Shown here: positions 36,717 to 44,711 of the stretch, piece after piece | Layout of the letters: each line of letters starts with the position of its first letter | How positions within the stretch are numbered: the first letter of the stretch is position 1 | DNA from: an uncultured Bacteroidales bacterium | GTDB taxonomy: Bacteria > Bacteroidota > Bacteroidia > Bacteroidales > UBA11471 | Length of the DNA: 64,000 nt | Assembly (NCBI GenBank): GCA_944325415.1 | Contig: CALUZW010000002.1 | Span: forward strand, 1 to 64,000 | Direction of reading: 5' to 3' | The notes under the pieces: model-generated | Seen by the model: the letters and a program-made list of their open reading frames with translations, nothing else | Told to the model about the DNA's origin: nothing | The model's database searches: none | Program-made: the position numbers and the translations under genes

Positions 36717-38123
36717 TTAAGATCGTAACGACTGCTCTATCTCATCGACCTGCTGACGCAGGGTCTTGTCTATTTCGACCTGCTGAGCTATTGTCTTGCA
36801 GGCATAGTGTACCGTGGCGTGATCTTTCCCGCCAAGGCAACTGCCTATTTGCGAAAGGGGATATTCGGTATACTTCTTGGCCAAATACATAGATATTTGG
36901 CGAGCCAATGCTATCTCGCGCTTACGGGTCTTGGTCTGCAACAGTTTCACATCCATATTGAAGTAGTCGCACACCTTCTGTTGTATCAACTCCATGGTCA
37001 CCTGCTTCTTCTTCAACTGTATACTGGATGCCAATACGCACTCGGCCATCTCTACCGAGATTTCTTTTTTCAGAATTATTGAGCGCGCCATCAGCGAGAC
37101 TATAATACCTTCGAGTTCTCTCACGCTGTTTGACACGTTGCGGGCAATATAATCGATTACCTCAGGGGCTATTACAATTCCATCTTTCCGCAACTTGTTT
37201 ACCAGAATATTTTTCCGCAAATCGTAGTCGGGGCGTTCAACCTCGGCCGAAAGTCCCCACTTGAAACGGGTAAGAAGGCGCTCCTCCATACCTTCGAGCG
37301 AAACGGGCGGACGGTCCGACGTCAACACCAATTGCTTTCCGGTCTGATGCAGATGATTGAAAATATGGAAGAATGTGTTCTGCGTGGCTGTTTTTCCCAC
37401 CAAATCCTGAATATCGTCGATGAGCAACACATCAATACTCTGATAGAAATTGATGAAGTCGTTCACAGCATTATTACGCACAGCATTGGTATACTGCACC
37501 TGGAACAGGTGAGAAGAGAGATACAATACGCGGGCTTTGGGATTCAATGCCTTGGCCTTGGCACCAATAGCCTGCACCAAGTGGGTCTTACCCACACCCG
37601 ACTCTCCATACAGGAAAAGCGGATTGAAAGCCGTCTTTCCCGGATTTTGTGCCACAGCTTCACCGGCCGAACGGGCCAAGACATTGCTTGAACCCGAAAA
37701 ATAGTTATCAAAACTGTAATAGGGATTCAACTGCGAGTCAAGCTCCTTGTACTCGGGCTGCTTGAACGGGTCGGCAATCTGAATCGGTTCACTTATACCT
37801 TTGGTTGACTTCTGCGAACGTGTTCCATGCAGCGGGAGTTGCGTAGTCTCTTCGGGCTCCTTGACAACCGATATACTATACATCAGTTGTATGCCAGGAC
37901 CAAAAACACGCAACAAAGTACGTTGAAGAATATCGGCAAAATGCTCTTCAAGATACTCGTAGAAAAACTGTGTCGGGACTTGTACTGTCAGTTCATTATC
38001 GGAATATTTCACCGCACGTATCGGCTCAAACCATGTTTTATAGTGTTCAACCGATACGTTATCTTTGATAATGGACAGACAGCGGTCCCACAAAGAGACG
38101 TAATCTATACTCATGTTGGACAA
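36717..38123 (-). CDS. dnaA: Chromosomal replication initiator protein
   Basis: 468 residues. Domain I begins LWDRCLSIIKDNVSVEHYKTW. The AAA+ domain has Walker A LYGESGVGKTHLVQAIG, Walker B VLLIDDIQDLVGK and the sensor region VLTSDRPPVSLEGMEERLLTRF. The C-terminal DNA-binding signature is GGKDHATVHYACKTI. It binds DnaA boxes at oriC to start replication. The usual dnaN neighbour is absent, as is common in Bacteroidetes. Starts at 38123 and 38114 are both possible. Confidence 0.96.
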   Translation of the reverse strand: MSNMSIDYVSLWDRCLSIIKDNVSVEHYKTWFEPIRAVKYSDNELTVQVPTQFFYEYLEEHFADILQRTLLRVFGPGIQLMYSISVVKEPEETTQLPLHGTRSQKSTKGISEPIQIADPFKQPEYKELDSQLNPYYSFDNYFSGSSNVLARSAGEAVAQNPGKTAFNPLFLYGESGVGKTHLVQAIGAKAKALNPKARVLYLSSHLFQVQYTNAVRNNAVNDFINFYQSIDVLLIDDIQDLVGKTATQNTFFHIFNHLHQTGKQLVLTSDRPPVSLEGMEERLLTRFKWGLSAEVERPDYDLRKNILVNKLRKDGIVIAPEVIDYIARNVSNSVRELEGIIVSLMARSIILKKEISVEMAECVLASSIQLKKKQVTMELIQQKVCDYFNMDVKLLQTKTRKREIALARQISMYLAKKYTEYPLSQIGSCLGGKDHATVHYACKTIAQQVEIDKTLRQQVDEIEQSLRS

Positions 38124-38362
38124 AATTCTATCGTAGAAGTCGATTACAAAGTTTGGAAATTTTTTTTGAAAAATAAAATCGCTTTTTTATTGGATATATC
38201 AAAAACGTTTCAACAGCTTGTAGGTAAGACAATTATATATGCTCCGAATTTCCCCGAAAATCGATCGCATTAAATTTTATTACCACACTGATTATAAGCA
38301 CAATATAAAGCACCGTCATTTTCAGGCAGCCCCAAAAGCCAATCCATTCAAGCCCAAAAGCA

Positions 38363-38382
38363 CCTTATAGAAAGGTGTTTTT
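38363..38382 (-). terminator. Probable terminator downstream of mlaD
   Basis: CACCTT / AAGGTG stem; on the minus strand it is followed by CTTTTGG, and on the plus strand by TTTTTT. The only gene it could end is mlaD on the minus strand, since no plus-strand gene leads into it. Confidence 0.5.
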
Positions 38383-38409
38383 TAAAGAGATTATGGAAAA
38401 CGTCAAGAG

Positions 38410-38442
38410 TATTGTTATTTATACAGAATCTAAATAACAATA
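38410..38442. repeat. 12-base inverted repeat touching the mlaD stop codon
   Basis: TATTGTTATTTA at 38410-38421 and TAAATAACAATA at 38431-38442 are perfect inverted arms with a 9-base spacer. All A/T-rich, no T-tract directly after on the minus strand. It may stabilise the 3' end of the mlaD mRNA or be a protein-binding site. Confidence 0.5.
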
Positions 38443-38443
38443 T

Positions 38444-39340
38444 TTATTTCTTTCCGCCGAAGAGGGAGAAATGAACATAGCGTTTGGGGTGCAGACGCAG
38501 ATCTATCAGCAACGAATCGGCACTCGACACCGTATGATGTAGAGCATCATACAGACGGCGATCGGAAAACAGCGCCCCAACAGTATTGTCTGGCCGGTTC
38601 AACTTGGCCACAAGCGTGTCTACCGAAAGCACTACTTCGTCGATATGTCTGATGGTCTGGTCTATATGAGCTTGCGAAAGTTCGGCCGTAAAACCGTCGA
38701 GATGATGCGTAATACGTTTCACGTCGGAGAGTATGGCAGGAACCGTATCGGCCATCAGGAGCGACAACTGGTGTGAAGCCACCCTCAATTCATCGGATAT
38801 GCGGGCGGCATTAGAGAGGGTGATATTCAGCTCCGGCGAGCGCACAATGGTATTCAGACCATCAAGTACACTGTCGATCTTGGGTATCATGGCCGCAATC
38901 GTCGGCAACAAATCGTCTTCGACACTCTCCATGAGACCTTCGGCCACTTCACCTTCGAGATAATCGCCGGGAGAACAATAGGTCGAGACATACTTGTTCA
39001 ACTGCAAGTCGAGGGATACCGTCCCCAACAAATCGGCTTGAAGCAACATCTTGCTACCCTCGGGAACCTTCAATTTCTTATCGAGCATTACCTCTACCAC
39101 AGCACCCTGATACGAGTCATAGTCATACTCGATACTCCGCACCAGTCCCACCTTAAAGCCATCTACCGTAACAGGCGTCGACACGGTAAGTCCTGTAACA
39201 TTGGCGTATTTTACATAGTAATAGTTCGACGGCTGCATCAGATTGACCCCTTTCAGAAACTCAATTCCGAAATAGAGAATAACAGCACTTATGATAACCG
39301 AGATAGCTATTTTTACTTCTTTTGAAAAATATTTTTTCAT
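38444..39340 (-). CDS. MlaD/MCE-domain lipid-transport protein
   Basis: 298 residues. One N-terminal membrane helix (VKIAISVIISAVILYFGIEFL) anchors it in the inner membrane, followed by an MCE domain (NVTGLTVSTPVTVDGFKVGLV, SKMLLQADLLGTVSLDLQLN). The C-terminal half is a long helical region. MlaD is the substrate-binding hexamer of the Mla phospholipid transporter, which usually works with MlaE and MlaF; those genes are not here. It lies 23 bp downstream of the amidase gene and is probably co-transcribed. Confidence 0.88.
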   Translation of the reverse strand: MKKYFSKEVKIAISVIISAVILYFGIEFLKGVNLMQPSNYYYVKYANVTGLTVSTPVTVDGFKVGLVRSIEYDYDSYQGAVVEVMLDKKLKVPEGSKMLLQADLLGTVSLDLQLNKYVSTYCSPGDYLEGEVAEGLMESVEDDLLPTIAAMIPKIDSVLDGLNTIVRSPELNITLSNAARISDELRVASHQLSLLMADTVPAILSDVKRITHHLDGFTAELSQAHIDQTIRHIDEVVLSVDTLVAKLNRPDNTVGALFSDRRLYDALHHTVSSADSLLIDLRLHPKRYVHFSLFGGKK

Positions 39341-39363
39341 CTCTCTATACTTGTATAAAAGGA

Positions 39364-40410
39364 TTATTTCTGTTTCTTTCCGCCTTTAAAGGAAACGATG
39401 TAAGCATCTTTAAAATAGCGCTTGGCCTGGGCAAGTTTGCCCGACAAGGCTTCGCGGCTGGGTGATTCGCCATAGGTATATTTGTACCAGCCGTTCTCCT
39501 CGTAATAGGAGATGGGCGAGAGTCCTTTAAAACAGGGGTCTTGCAGCGACAGCTTCTTTTTCGAAGCCATCAGTTGTATCTTATATATGGTTCCTGACGT
39601 CGGAACGGTAGACTCCCGATCGACATGTTCAGATACCTTTTTTCGATTCCATTCATCTTTATAGGCAATAAATGCCCGATATATCGACTCGGCCAATTTC
39701 GACCGGTTGGCATCTTTGGCCAAAAAAGCCGCATCGGAGGAGTTGCTGATATATCCCACCTCGACCAGGATACTCGGCATGGCCGACAGTCGCAACACCA
39801 GCAGGTTCTGCTGACGCACACTACGGTCGGGACGCTTGGCCAAGATGCGGAACTGGTCCTGTACCATCGAGGCAAAATGGATACTTTGCTCAAAATACTT
39901 GTTCTGCTGGAAATCAAACATGATAAACGACTCAACCGAATTGGGGTCATACCCCTGATAGGTGGTGGTATAATCTTCTTCGAGCAGAATAACCGAGTTT
40001 TCCCGCTTGGCCACCTCCATATTTATACCGGCCTGCTCCAAACCGTAAATATACGTCTCGGTACCCTTGGCCGAGGTATTGCCGGCCGAGTTTGTGTGTA
40101 TGGAAATAAACAGGTCGGCCTTAGCCTTGTTGGCTATCTCGGTACGCCCCTTCAAGGTTACAAACACATCTTTGCTGCGGGTATAAATCACCTTTGTATC
40201 GGAGCAATTCTGCTGTATCTTCTTTCCCAGCTTCAAGGCAATGTCGAGATTGATATTTTTTTCTTTGAGGCGATTGGCCACCGCACCGGGGTCATGGCCA
40301 CCGTGACCGGCATCGATAACAACGACAAAACGGTCTTTGGCCTCGCCTTCTGCTACAAAAAAGAGGGACATAACCAAAACCGCCAGATATATAAATAATG
40401 TATACCTCAT
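39364..40410 (-). CDS. N-acetylmuramoyl-L-alanine amidase (Amidase_3)
   Basis: 348 residues with a signal peptide (FIYLAVLVMSLFFVAEGEA). The zinc-dependent amidase domain shows VVIDAGHGGHDPGAVAN (zinc His), ISIHTNSAGNTSAKGTE (second His) and PSILVEVGYISNSSDAAFL (catalytic Glu). The last 80 residues (YKIQLMASKKKL, SYYEENGWYKYTYG) resemble an SPOR-like peptidoglycan-binding domain. It cleaves the bond between N-acetylmuramic acid and L-Ala in the periplasm, likely during cell separation. Confidence 0.92.
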   Translation of the reverse strand: MRYTLFIYLAVLVMSLFFVAEGEAKDRFVVVIDAGHGGHDPGAVANRLKEKNINLDIALKLGKKIQQNCSDTKVIYTRSKDVFVTLKGRTEIANKAKADLFISIHTNSAGNTSAKGTETYIYGLEQAGINMEVAKRENSVILLEEDYTTTYQGYDPNSVESFIMFDFQQNKYFEQSIHFASMVQDQFRILAKRPDRSVRQQNLLVLRLSAMPSILVEVGYISNSSDAAFLAKDANRSKLAESIYRAFIAYKDEWNRKKVSEHVDRESTVPTSGTIYKIQLMASKKKLSLQDPCFKGLSPISYYEENGWYKYTYGESPSREALSGKLAQAKRYFKDAYIVSFKGGKKQK

Positions 40411-40469
40411 TGCTGTTGCCTCAATCTACGAAATTCCAGTCAATCAAAAAAAATTAATAATACTCCCGA

Positions 40470-40477
40470 CAAAGATA
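40470..40477 (-). promoter_or_regulatory. -7 element of the amidase-mlaD transcript
   Basis: CAAAGATA on the plus strand is TATCTTTG on the minus strand, 60 bases before the amidase start. No TTTG lies at the expected -33 distance. Confidence 0.45.
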
Positions 40478-40666
40478 CAAAAAAATAGAATGGTTGCTTT
40501 TTTTCTTATACAAATAAAGGATAATAGAACATAAATAGGCCCTTATTCGTTCTTTTGCAACCGAAATCTCATTTTCTCCTTGACAGAAGGTCAGATGCAG
40601 GGGTTGTCCTCCCCCCAAATAGCAGCACCATATTTTACCGGCATATGACGGGAAAGGCTCCAAACA

Positions 40667-40698
40667 TTTGTTTTTCGACAATACATGCATTATCTTTG
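40667..40698 (+). promoter_or_regulatory. Promoter of the GldB-like gene
   Basis: TTTG at 40667-40670, a 20-base spacer and TATCTTTG at 40691-40698 match both Bacteroidetes promoter boxes exactly, 26 bases before the ATG at 40725. This is one of the two best promoters in the window. Confidence 0.75.
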
Positions 40699-40724
40699 TT
40701 GATTATCAATAAAAAAATGTTGGC

Positions 40725-41708
40725 ATGACCCGTTTCGCCGTCTTTCTGTACCTCACTATCGCATTCTTGACCGCCTGCACCCCGCAAGGAGCCAACACGG
40801 AGCCGGTAACCTTGACCCGATACGACCGCGATTTACAGGCTTTCTTACAGACTGCCGACACGATTGACGAGCAGGCGTTTCTCACTCGACACCACACATT
40901 CCACCCCCTGTATGTATCGGGGATTTTACAGATCCGACCGGTAGACACCACGACAAGGAATGCGATAGCACAAAGATTTTCCCGGCCCGACATGCAACGA
41001 TTGCTACAAGGCGTTGACAGCAGTTTTGCCCACACCGAAGATATTGAGCAACAACTTGGAAAGGCTTTTTCTCTTTACCGTCGCTTCTTGCCCGGCGACA
41101 CGCTTCCCCGACAGATATATACCCATGTATCGGGACTGCAACAACAAATCATCAACCTCGATACGCTTCTTTCGGTATCACTCGACCACTACCTGGGCGC
41201 ACAATTTCCGCTTTACCGCTCGATATTTAATCCTTACCAGCTGCAACACAAAAGCAGGGAATATATCGTGCCCGACATTCTGAGAGTCATTCTCTATACC
41301 CGCCACCCCATGACAACCGATACCCAAGTCTCACTCCTGCAAGAGATGATATACGAGGGAAAAATCATTTACAGCCAGCAACGCCTGCTACCCGATACCC
41401 CTGTCGAGAAACTTCTGGGATACTCCGAGAAAGAATGGCAATGGTGCCGCAATAATGAATCGAATATGTGGGAGCGGCTTTTACAGAGCCGGGACCTCTA
41501 CACGACCGACCGTTTTCTCATCGGGAAATACATCTCCCCCGCCCCTTTCACAGCTCCGTTCACACAACAATCGCCTGGGCAGGCAGCCCGATATATCGGC
41601 TGGCGCATCGTTTCGGAATACATGAAACAGAGCGGCGCTACCTTGACCGACTTATGGAAGAACAACGACGAACTGAATATATTGAAAACAGCTAAATACA
41701 AAGGATAA
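40725..41708 (+). CDS. GldB-family lipoprotein
   Basis: 327 residues with lipoprotein signal MTRFAVFLYLTIAFLTAC. The mature part matches the gliding-motility GldB family: LTRYDRDLQAFLQTAD at the start, SLDHYLGAQFPLYRSIFNPYQ in the middle, and GYSEKEWQWCRNNESNMWERL, PGQAARYIGWRIV near the end. GldB proteins have a distant relation to zinc proteases, but their role in non-gliding Bacteroidales is unclear. It is 2 bp before aroE and probably co-transcribed with it. Confidence 0.85.
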   Translation: MTRFAVFLYLTIAFLTACTPQGANTEPVTLTRYDRDLQAFLQTADTIDEQAFLTRHHTFHPLYVSGILQIRPVDTTTRNAIAQRFSRPDMQRLLQGVDSSFAHTEDIEQQLGKAFSLYRRFLPGDTLPRQIYTHVSGLQQQIINLDTLLSVSLDHYLGAQFPLYRSIFNPYQLQHKSREYIVPDILRVILYTRHPMTTDTQVSLLQEMIYEGKIIYSQQRLLPDTPVEKLLGYSEKEWQWCRNNESNMWERLLQSRDLYTTDRFLIGKYISPAPFTAPFTQQSPGQAARYIGWRIVSEYMKQSGATLTDLWKNNDELNILKTAKYKG

Positions 41709-41710
41709 TT

Positions 41711-42463
41711 ATGGAAAAGCCCCATCGCGTATACGGACTTGTAGGGTATCGCCTTACCCACTCATTTTCCCGCAATTTTTTCAACGAGAAATTCGCCAAC
41801 GAGAAGATTCCGGCCGAATACAGAAACTTTGAGATAGATCACATCGACGACCTGCGACTGGTGGTCGAAGAGACTCCCGAATTGTGCGGACTAAACGTAA
41901 CGATTCCCTACAAGGAGAGTATCATTCCCCTTCTTGATGAAATGGACGGAACAGCCCAGATGATTGGTGCTGTAAACGTAGTAAAGTTTATCCCCGGAAA
42001 AGATAAAGTGATATTAAAAGGATATAACTCCGACATCATCGGGTTTACCGATTCCATACGACCCTATATCAAGGATCATCACCGGAAAGCGTTGATATTA
42101 GGAACCGGAGGCGCATCAAAAGCCGTATGGTACGGCCTTCTCTCCTTGGGCATCGACCCACAACTGGTATCGCGCACCGCCCGTGAGGGGGTACTCAGCT
42201 ACGATGAACTGACGCCCCGCCACATGGAAGAGTTCCAGATTATCGTCAACACAACCCCGCTGGGTATGTATCCACAGACCGACACCTGCCCCAATATTCC
42301 CTACGACTACATCACCTCCCAACACTTGGCCTACGATTTGGTATACAATCCCGAAACGACTCTCTTCCTGGAAAAATGTGCCCAGCAGGGTGCCGCAACA
42401 AAAAACGGGTTGGAGATGCTTCTGCTACAAGCCTATGCCAGCTGGGACATCTGGAACAAGTAG
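41711..42463 (+). CDS. aroE: Shikimate dehydrogenase
   Basis: 250 residues. Substrate and NADP-binding motifs are clear: GYRLTHSFSRNFFNEKF, NVTIPYKESIIPLLDEMD with the catalytic Lys, GAVNVV, and a nucleotide-binding GTGGASKAV. NTTPLGMYP and AYDLVYNPETTLFLEK follow. It reduces 3-dehydroshikimate to shikimate in the common aromatic pathway that feeds the pheA-tyrA operon 3 kb downstream. Confidence 0.95.
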   Translation: MEKPHRVYGLVGYRLTHSFSRNFFNEKFANEKIPAEYRNFEIDHIDDLRLVVEETPELCGLNVTIPYKESIIPLLDEMDGTAQMIGAVNVVKFIPGKDKVILKGYNSDIIGFTDSIRPYIKDHHRKALILGTGGASKAVWYGLLSLGIDPQLVSRTAREGVLSYDELTPRHMEEFQIIVNTTPLGMYPQTDTCPNIPYDYITSQHLAYDLVYNPETTLFLEKCAQQGAATKNGLEMLLLQAYASWDIWNK

Positions 42464-42536
42464 TTTTCCTCTCGAATCCTGAAAACCTTTGTGCCGCCTG
42501 TATTGTTATAGTCAAAAATAACTTTACAGAAATACC

Positions 42537-42686
42537 ATGTTGTCGACATCAAAGAAAATAGGGACTTTCATGGCCGTACTGCTGGCCGTCATTCTTCTTC
42601 TGTACTGGCTTTTTGCCGAAACTCTCTTTACCTCCTACTCACCGGCCTCTGTCAGTGAGCCGGAAAGTTATATTCAGGAGATTTAA
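42537..42686 (+). CDS. Possible 49-residue single-span membrane protein
   Basis: An ATG at 42537 opens 49 codons ending in TAA at 42684-42686. The product has a basic start (MLSTSKKIGTF), one hydrophobic helix (MAVLLAVILLLYWLFAETLF) and a short polar tail. Length, charge and codon use fit a real small membrane protein, but homology cannot be checked here. It sits 73 bp after aroE. Confidence 0.45.
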   Translation: MLSTSKKIGTFMAVLLAVILLLYWLFAETLFTSYSPASVSEPESYIQEI

Positions 42687-42798
42687 GATTGATATAAAAA
42701 AATAAAAAAGAGCCTATTTGACTCATATTTAGGCCAAATAAATTTTGATTTAAAATTCAAAGGCACTATATTTAGAACGAAATTTTAATCCCAAACGT

Positions 42799-43023
42799 AT
42801 GAAAACGTTGGATATTGCAGTAAATGCAAGCCGTATATGGAATATCCTCGAAGGGTGCTACTCCATCACGGTCAATCGCGTAAAGGGGCTGCTTTCATTG
42901 TCGGACAAAGACTTCTTTGCAGCCATCGGCTGGCTTGCCTGCGAACATCACATCTTCTGTGATGAAAAAGACGGCGAATGGTATGTCAGCAATAAACAGC
43001 CATTGGGCTTTTTCAGCTTCTGA
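42799..43023 (+). CDS. DUF2582 winged-helix protein
   Basis: 74 residues, small and complete. The sequence (IAVNASRIWNILEGCYSITV, VKGLLSLSDKDFFAAIGWLA, then FCDEKDGEWYVSN) matches the DUF2582 winged helix family, common in Bacteroidetes. Possible DNA-binding regulator; no target known. It is preceded by an AT-rich stretch with a degenerate TATATTTA and followed by a hairpin terminator. Confidence 0.85.
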   Translation: MKTLDIAVNASRIWNILEGCYSITVNRVKGLLSLSDKDFFAAIGWLACEHHIFCDEKDGEWYVSNKQPLGFFSF

Positions 43024-43054
43024 AAGGTAGAAGCTCGGGAGAAAATTTCAGACG

Positions 43055-43090
43055 AAAGGGCCTGCCTGTGGCAGACCCTTTCCTTTTTTC
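43055..43090 (+). terminator. Terminator after the DUF2582 gene
   Basis: AAAGGGCCTGCC / GCAGACCCTTT hairpin with one internal mismatch, followed by CCTTTTTTC on the plus strand. Confidence 0.75.
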
Positions 43091-43122
43091 TTCTGCCGGG
43101 AGTACCCCGACAACAAGTGAAG

Positions 43123-43584
43123 TTATTTCACGTCAGACATCAACTTCTCGAAGAAATCGTCCAACTCCTCTCCCATTTTCTTCAACAAATCATCTTCAAG
43201 AAAAAGCATCTCATTGTCGAAGGTTTTCAACTCACACAAAGGATCCTTCTCCTCATTGACAAGAACGACAGAGACCGGAGCGACTGTATCGAGCGAAGCA
43301 AATGCAGTATCGACTTCGGGACGGTTCAATGCCTCCCGCAAGAGAAGTGTCAACTCCTCAGTAACAGTACCATCGGATACCTCTTTCAACTCTTCACACT
43401 CATCAAGCGTAATTTGCTGCAACAGGGTATCCTTATCGTCATAAAGCGACAAAGAGAGTTCCTCGGGCCGGAAACCCACATACATGTCTGTCAACGAATA
43501 TGTACTATCACCCTTGGCCTTTTCTATGGCCTCGCAGAAAGTTTCTGCAATCAATTTCAACATCGATTCTCTTGCCGCATTCAT
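43123..43584 (-). CDS. Small acidic protein of unknown function
   Basis: 153 residues from the ATG at 43584 (MNAARESMLKLIAETFCEAI). An exact minus-strand -7 element (TATCTTTG at 43610-43603) lies 18 bases upstream and rules out the start at 43644. No signal peptide; very acidic, with two or three amphipathic helices and a Leu/Glu-rich C-terminus (LEDDLLKKMGEELDDFFEKL). I do not recognise the family. It is downstream of mscL on the same strand but has its own promoter element. Confidence 0.75.
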   Translation of the reverse strand: MNAARESMLKLIAETFCEAIEKAKGDSTYSLTDMYVGFRPEELSLSLYDDKDTLLQQITLDECEELKEVSDGTVTEELTLLLREALNRPEVDTAFASLDTVAPVSVVLVNEEKDPLCELKTFDNEMLFLEDDLLKKMGEELDDFFEKLMSDVK

Positions 43585-43652
43585 ACCTGCTCTATTTTTC
43601 TCCAAAGATACGAAATTCTTGGTATAAGAATATATAACCGTCAAAAATTTCG

Positions 43653-44099
43653 CTATTTCTCTTGGCTGGACCTGTTTTCTTTGAGCAAATCGCGTATCTC
43701 CTGCAACAGTTTCACCTCTTCCGACACAACCGGAGCGGGAGCCGGTTTGGCGGCATCACCGACAGCTTTTTTACGGGTAAAACGAGAGATAAGCCGAACG
43801 ATGAAAAATATGGAAAGAGCAATCACCAGGAAATCAAATGTTACCTGTATGAAATTTCCATAATTGACCGACACCTCCCGAGCCGGCATCGCACCAGCGA
43901 TAGCGGGCGAATGAAAGGTCCATTTCAGAGTCTTGAAATCGACACCCCCTACCAGCACGCCAATCAGCGGCATGATTATATCCGACACCAGCGAAGAGAC
44001 AATCTTGCCAAATGCCCCGCCAATGATGACTCCCACTGCCATGTCGATAACATTCCCACGCATGGCAAACGCCTTAAAATCCTGAAAAATCTTTTTCAT
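43653..44099 (-). CDS. mscL: Large-conductance mechanosensitive channel
   Basis: 148 residues from the ATG at 44099 ([20 protein letters not shown]); a start three codons upstream is less typical. First membrane helix [24 protein letters not shown] (in part), second helix [18 protein letters not shown], and a C-terminal helical bundle [12 protein letters not shown] preceded by an Ala/Pro linker. It forms the inner-membrane pore that opens under osmotic down-shock. A TATCTTTG on the minus strand at 44219-44212 may be its promoter. Confidence 0.93.
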   Translation of the reverse strand: MKKIFQDFKAFAMRGNVIDMAVGVIIGGAFGKIVSSLVSDIIMPLIGVLVGGVDFKTLKWTFHSPAIAGAMPAREVSVNYGNFIQVTFDFLVIALSIFFIVRLISRFTRKKAVGDAAKPAPAPVVSEEVKLLQEIRDLLKENRSSQEK

Positions 44100-44371
44100 A
44101 AGTACCACTCGTTACATTATATATAAAGATAGTGAAAGGCGAAAACAGAGGCAAAAAGAAAACACAATTTTCAGATTGACTATGCCGAGCCGCCGCCTAA
44201 CTTCACAGACACAAAGATAGTGAAAAAAATAGCGGCTTCGCCTGGCCACCCGGCTTATCTCGACAAGGATAAAGAGCCCCCGGTTTTTACAAATTAGACA
44301 AAGAGCCAAGATTCATTTTTCTTTTTGACAAAAAAAATCGCCAAACTCTTTTTTATTTTCTCAAATTCACC
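44100..44371. other. Intergenic region between mscL and the aromatic operon leader
   Basis: About 270 bp with no gene. Contains a minus-strand TATCTTTG (44219-44212) plausibly serving mscL. The rest is AT-rich with no clear structure. Confidence 0.4.
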
Positions 44372-44379
44372 TATCTTTG
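44372..44379 (+). promoter_or_regulatory. -7 element of the pheA-tyrA operon
   Basis: TATCTTTG, an exact consensus match, lies 30 bases before the first leader peptide start at 44409. The -33 box is only a T-run (near 44349), so the promoter may be weak or regulated. Confidence 0.55.
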
Positions 44380-44408
44380 TTGCCGTATAAGAAAAACAGA
44401 GACCTGAT

Positions 44409-44465
44409 ATGAAACGTTGCTTCGGCTACACCTATTTTTTCTATTTTTACTTTAACGAAAGGTAA
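44409..44465 (+). CDS. Phe/Tyr leader peptide 1 of the aromatic operon
   Basis: An 18-codon frame, ATG at 44409 and TAA at 44463, encodes MKRCFGYTYFFYFYFNER. Nine of 18 residues are Phe (5) or Tyr (4), packed at 44421-44453. It lies directly upstream of a terminator with a competing antiterminator arm, and upstream of genes that make Phe and Tyr. This is the layout of a leader peptide that senses charged tRNA-Phe and tRNA-Tyr by ribosome stalling. Confidence 0.85.
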   Translation: MKRCFGYTYFFYFYFNER

Positions 44466-44467
44466 AA

Positions 44468-44533
44468 ACGGGATTTTGTGTGGCTGACAATTTTAGAAAA
44501 TATAGAAATCCCGTTCACAAGACGGGATTTTTT
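44468..44533 (+). terminator. Attenuator 1: terminator with competing antiterminator
   Basis: Three segments: ACGGGATTT at 44468-44476, AAATCCCGT at 44506-44514 and ACGGGATTT at 44522-44530 followed by TTT. The middle segment can pair with the first (antiterminator) or with the third (terminator). The first segment starts two bases after the stop of leader 1, so a ribosome that finishes the leader covers it and lets the terminator form, while one stalled at Phe/Tyr codons leaves it free. Confidence 0.85.
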
Positions 44534-44546
44534 AATATAGACCGAT

Positions 44547-44657
44547 ATGATACAACGATTTTTTCGATTTTACGGATACTACTTTTTCTACTTTATGCAA
44601 CAAAGCGTCAAGGTGGGAGGCAATCGCATATGCCTCAAAAATTCAATGATATATTAA
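44547..44657 (+). CDS. Phe/Tyr leader peptide 2 of the aromatic operon
   Basis: A 36-codon frame, ATG at 44547 and TAA at 44655. It begins MIQRFFRFYGYYFFYF: ten of the first 16 residues are Phe or Tyr. The remaining 20 residues are unremarkable. It begins 13 bases after the T-run of attenuator 1 and precedes a second terminator. The Phe/Tyr codon block resembles that of leader 1 at the DNA level (GG-TAC followed by TTTTTTCTA-TTT), so one may derive from the other by tandem duplication. Confidence 0.78.
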   Translation: MIQRFFRFYGYYFFYFMQQSVKVGGNRICLKNSMIY

Positions 44658-44693
44658 TCCCACCTTCTCGCCAGGAAGAGTGGGAATTTTTTT
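44610..44693 (+). terminator. Attenuator 2: terminator with competing antiterminator
   Basis: AAGGTGGGA at 44610-44618 is complementary to TCCCACCTT at 44658-44666. The latter also begins a terminator: TCCCACCTTC, loop TCGCCAG, GAAG-A-GTGGGA (to 44685), then ATTTTTTT. A small hairpin GAGGCA / TGCCTC (44617-44636) overlaps the first arm. The leader 2 stop codon abuts the terminator's left arm, so the ribosome-position logic is less simple than in attenuator 1. Confidence 0.78.
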
Positions 44694-44711
44694 ATAAACA
44701 ACCCTACAACA

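Larger units (their letters stand above)
38124..38443. other. Intergenic region upstream of dnaA
   Basis: 320 bp, AT-rich. The dnaA-proximal half has no clear DnaA boxes and no TAnnTTTG promoter on the minus strand, so I cannot call it oriC. The distal half holds two inverted repeats downstream of mlaD (annotated separately). Confidence 0.45.
40411..40724. other. Divergent promoter region between the amidase and GldB-like genes
   Basis: 314 bp with two promoter elements (annotated separately) and no gene. A central part with CAGATGCAGGGGTTGTCCTC and a C-run is more GC-rich than its flanks, but I see no stable structured RNA. Confidence 0.45.

Noticed and set aside
44409..44465. Leader 1 as a chance frame in T-rich DNA
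   Set aside because: Considered, but half of the codons are Phe or Tyr, the pairing arms are perfect, and the downstream genes make exactly these amino acids; chance is a poor explanation.
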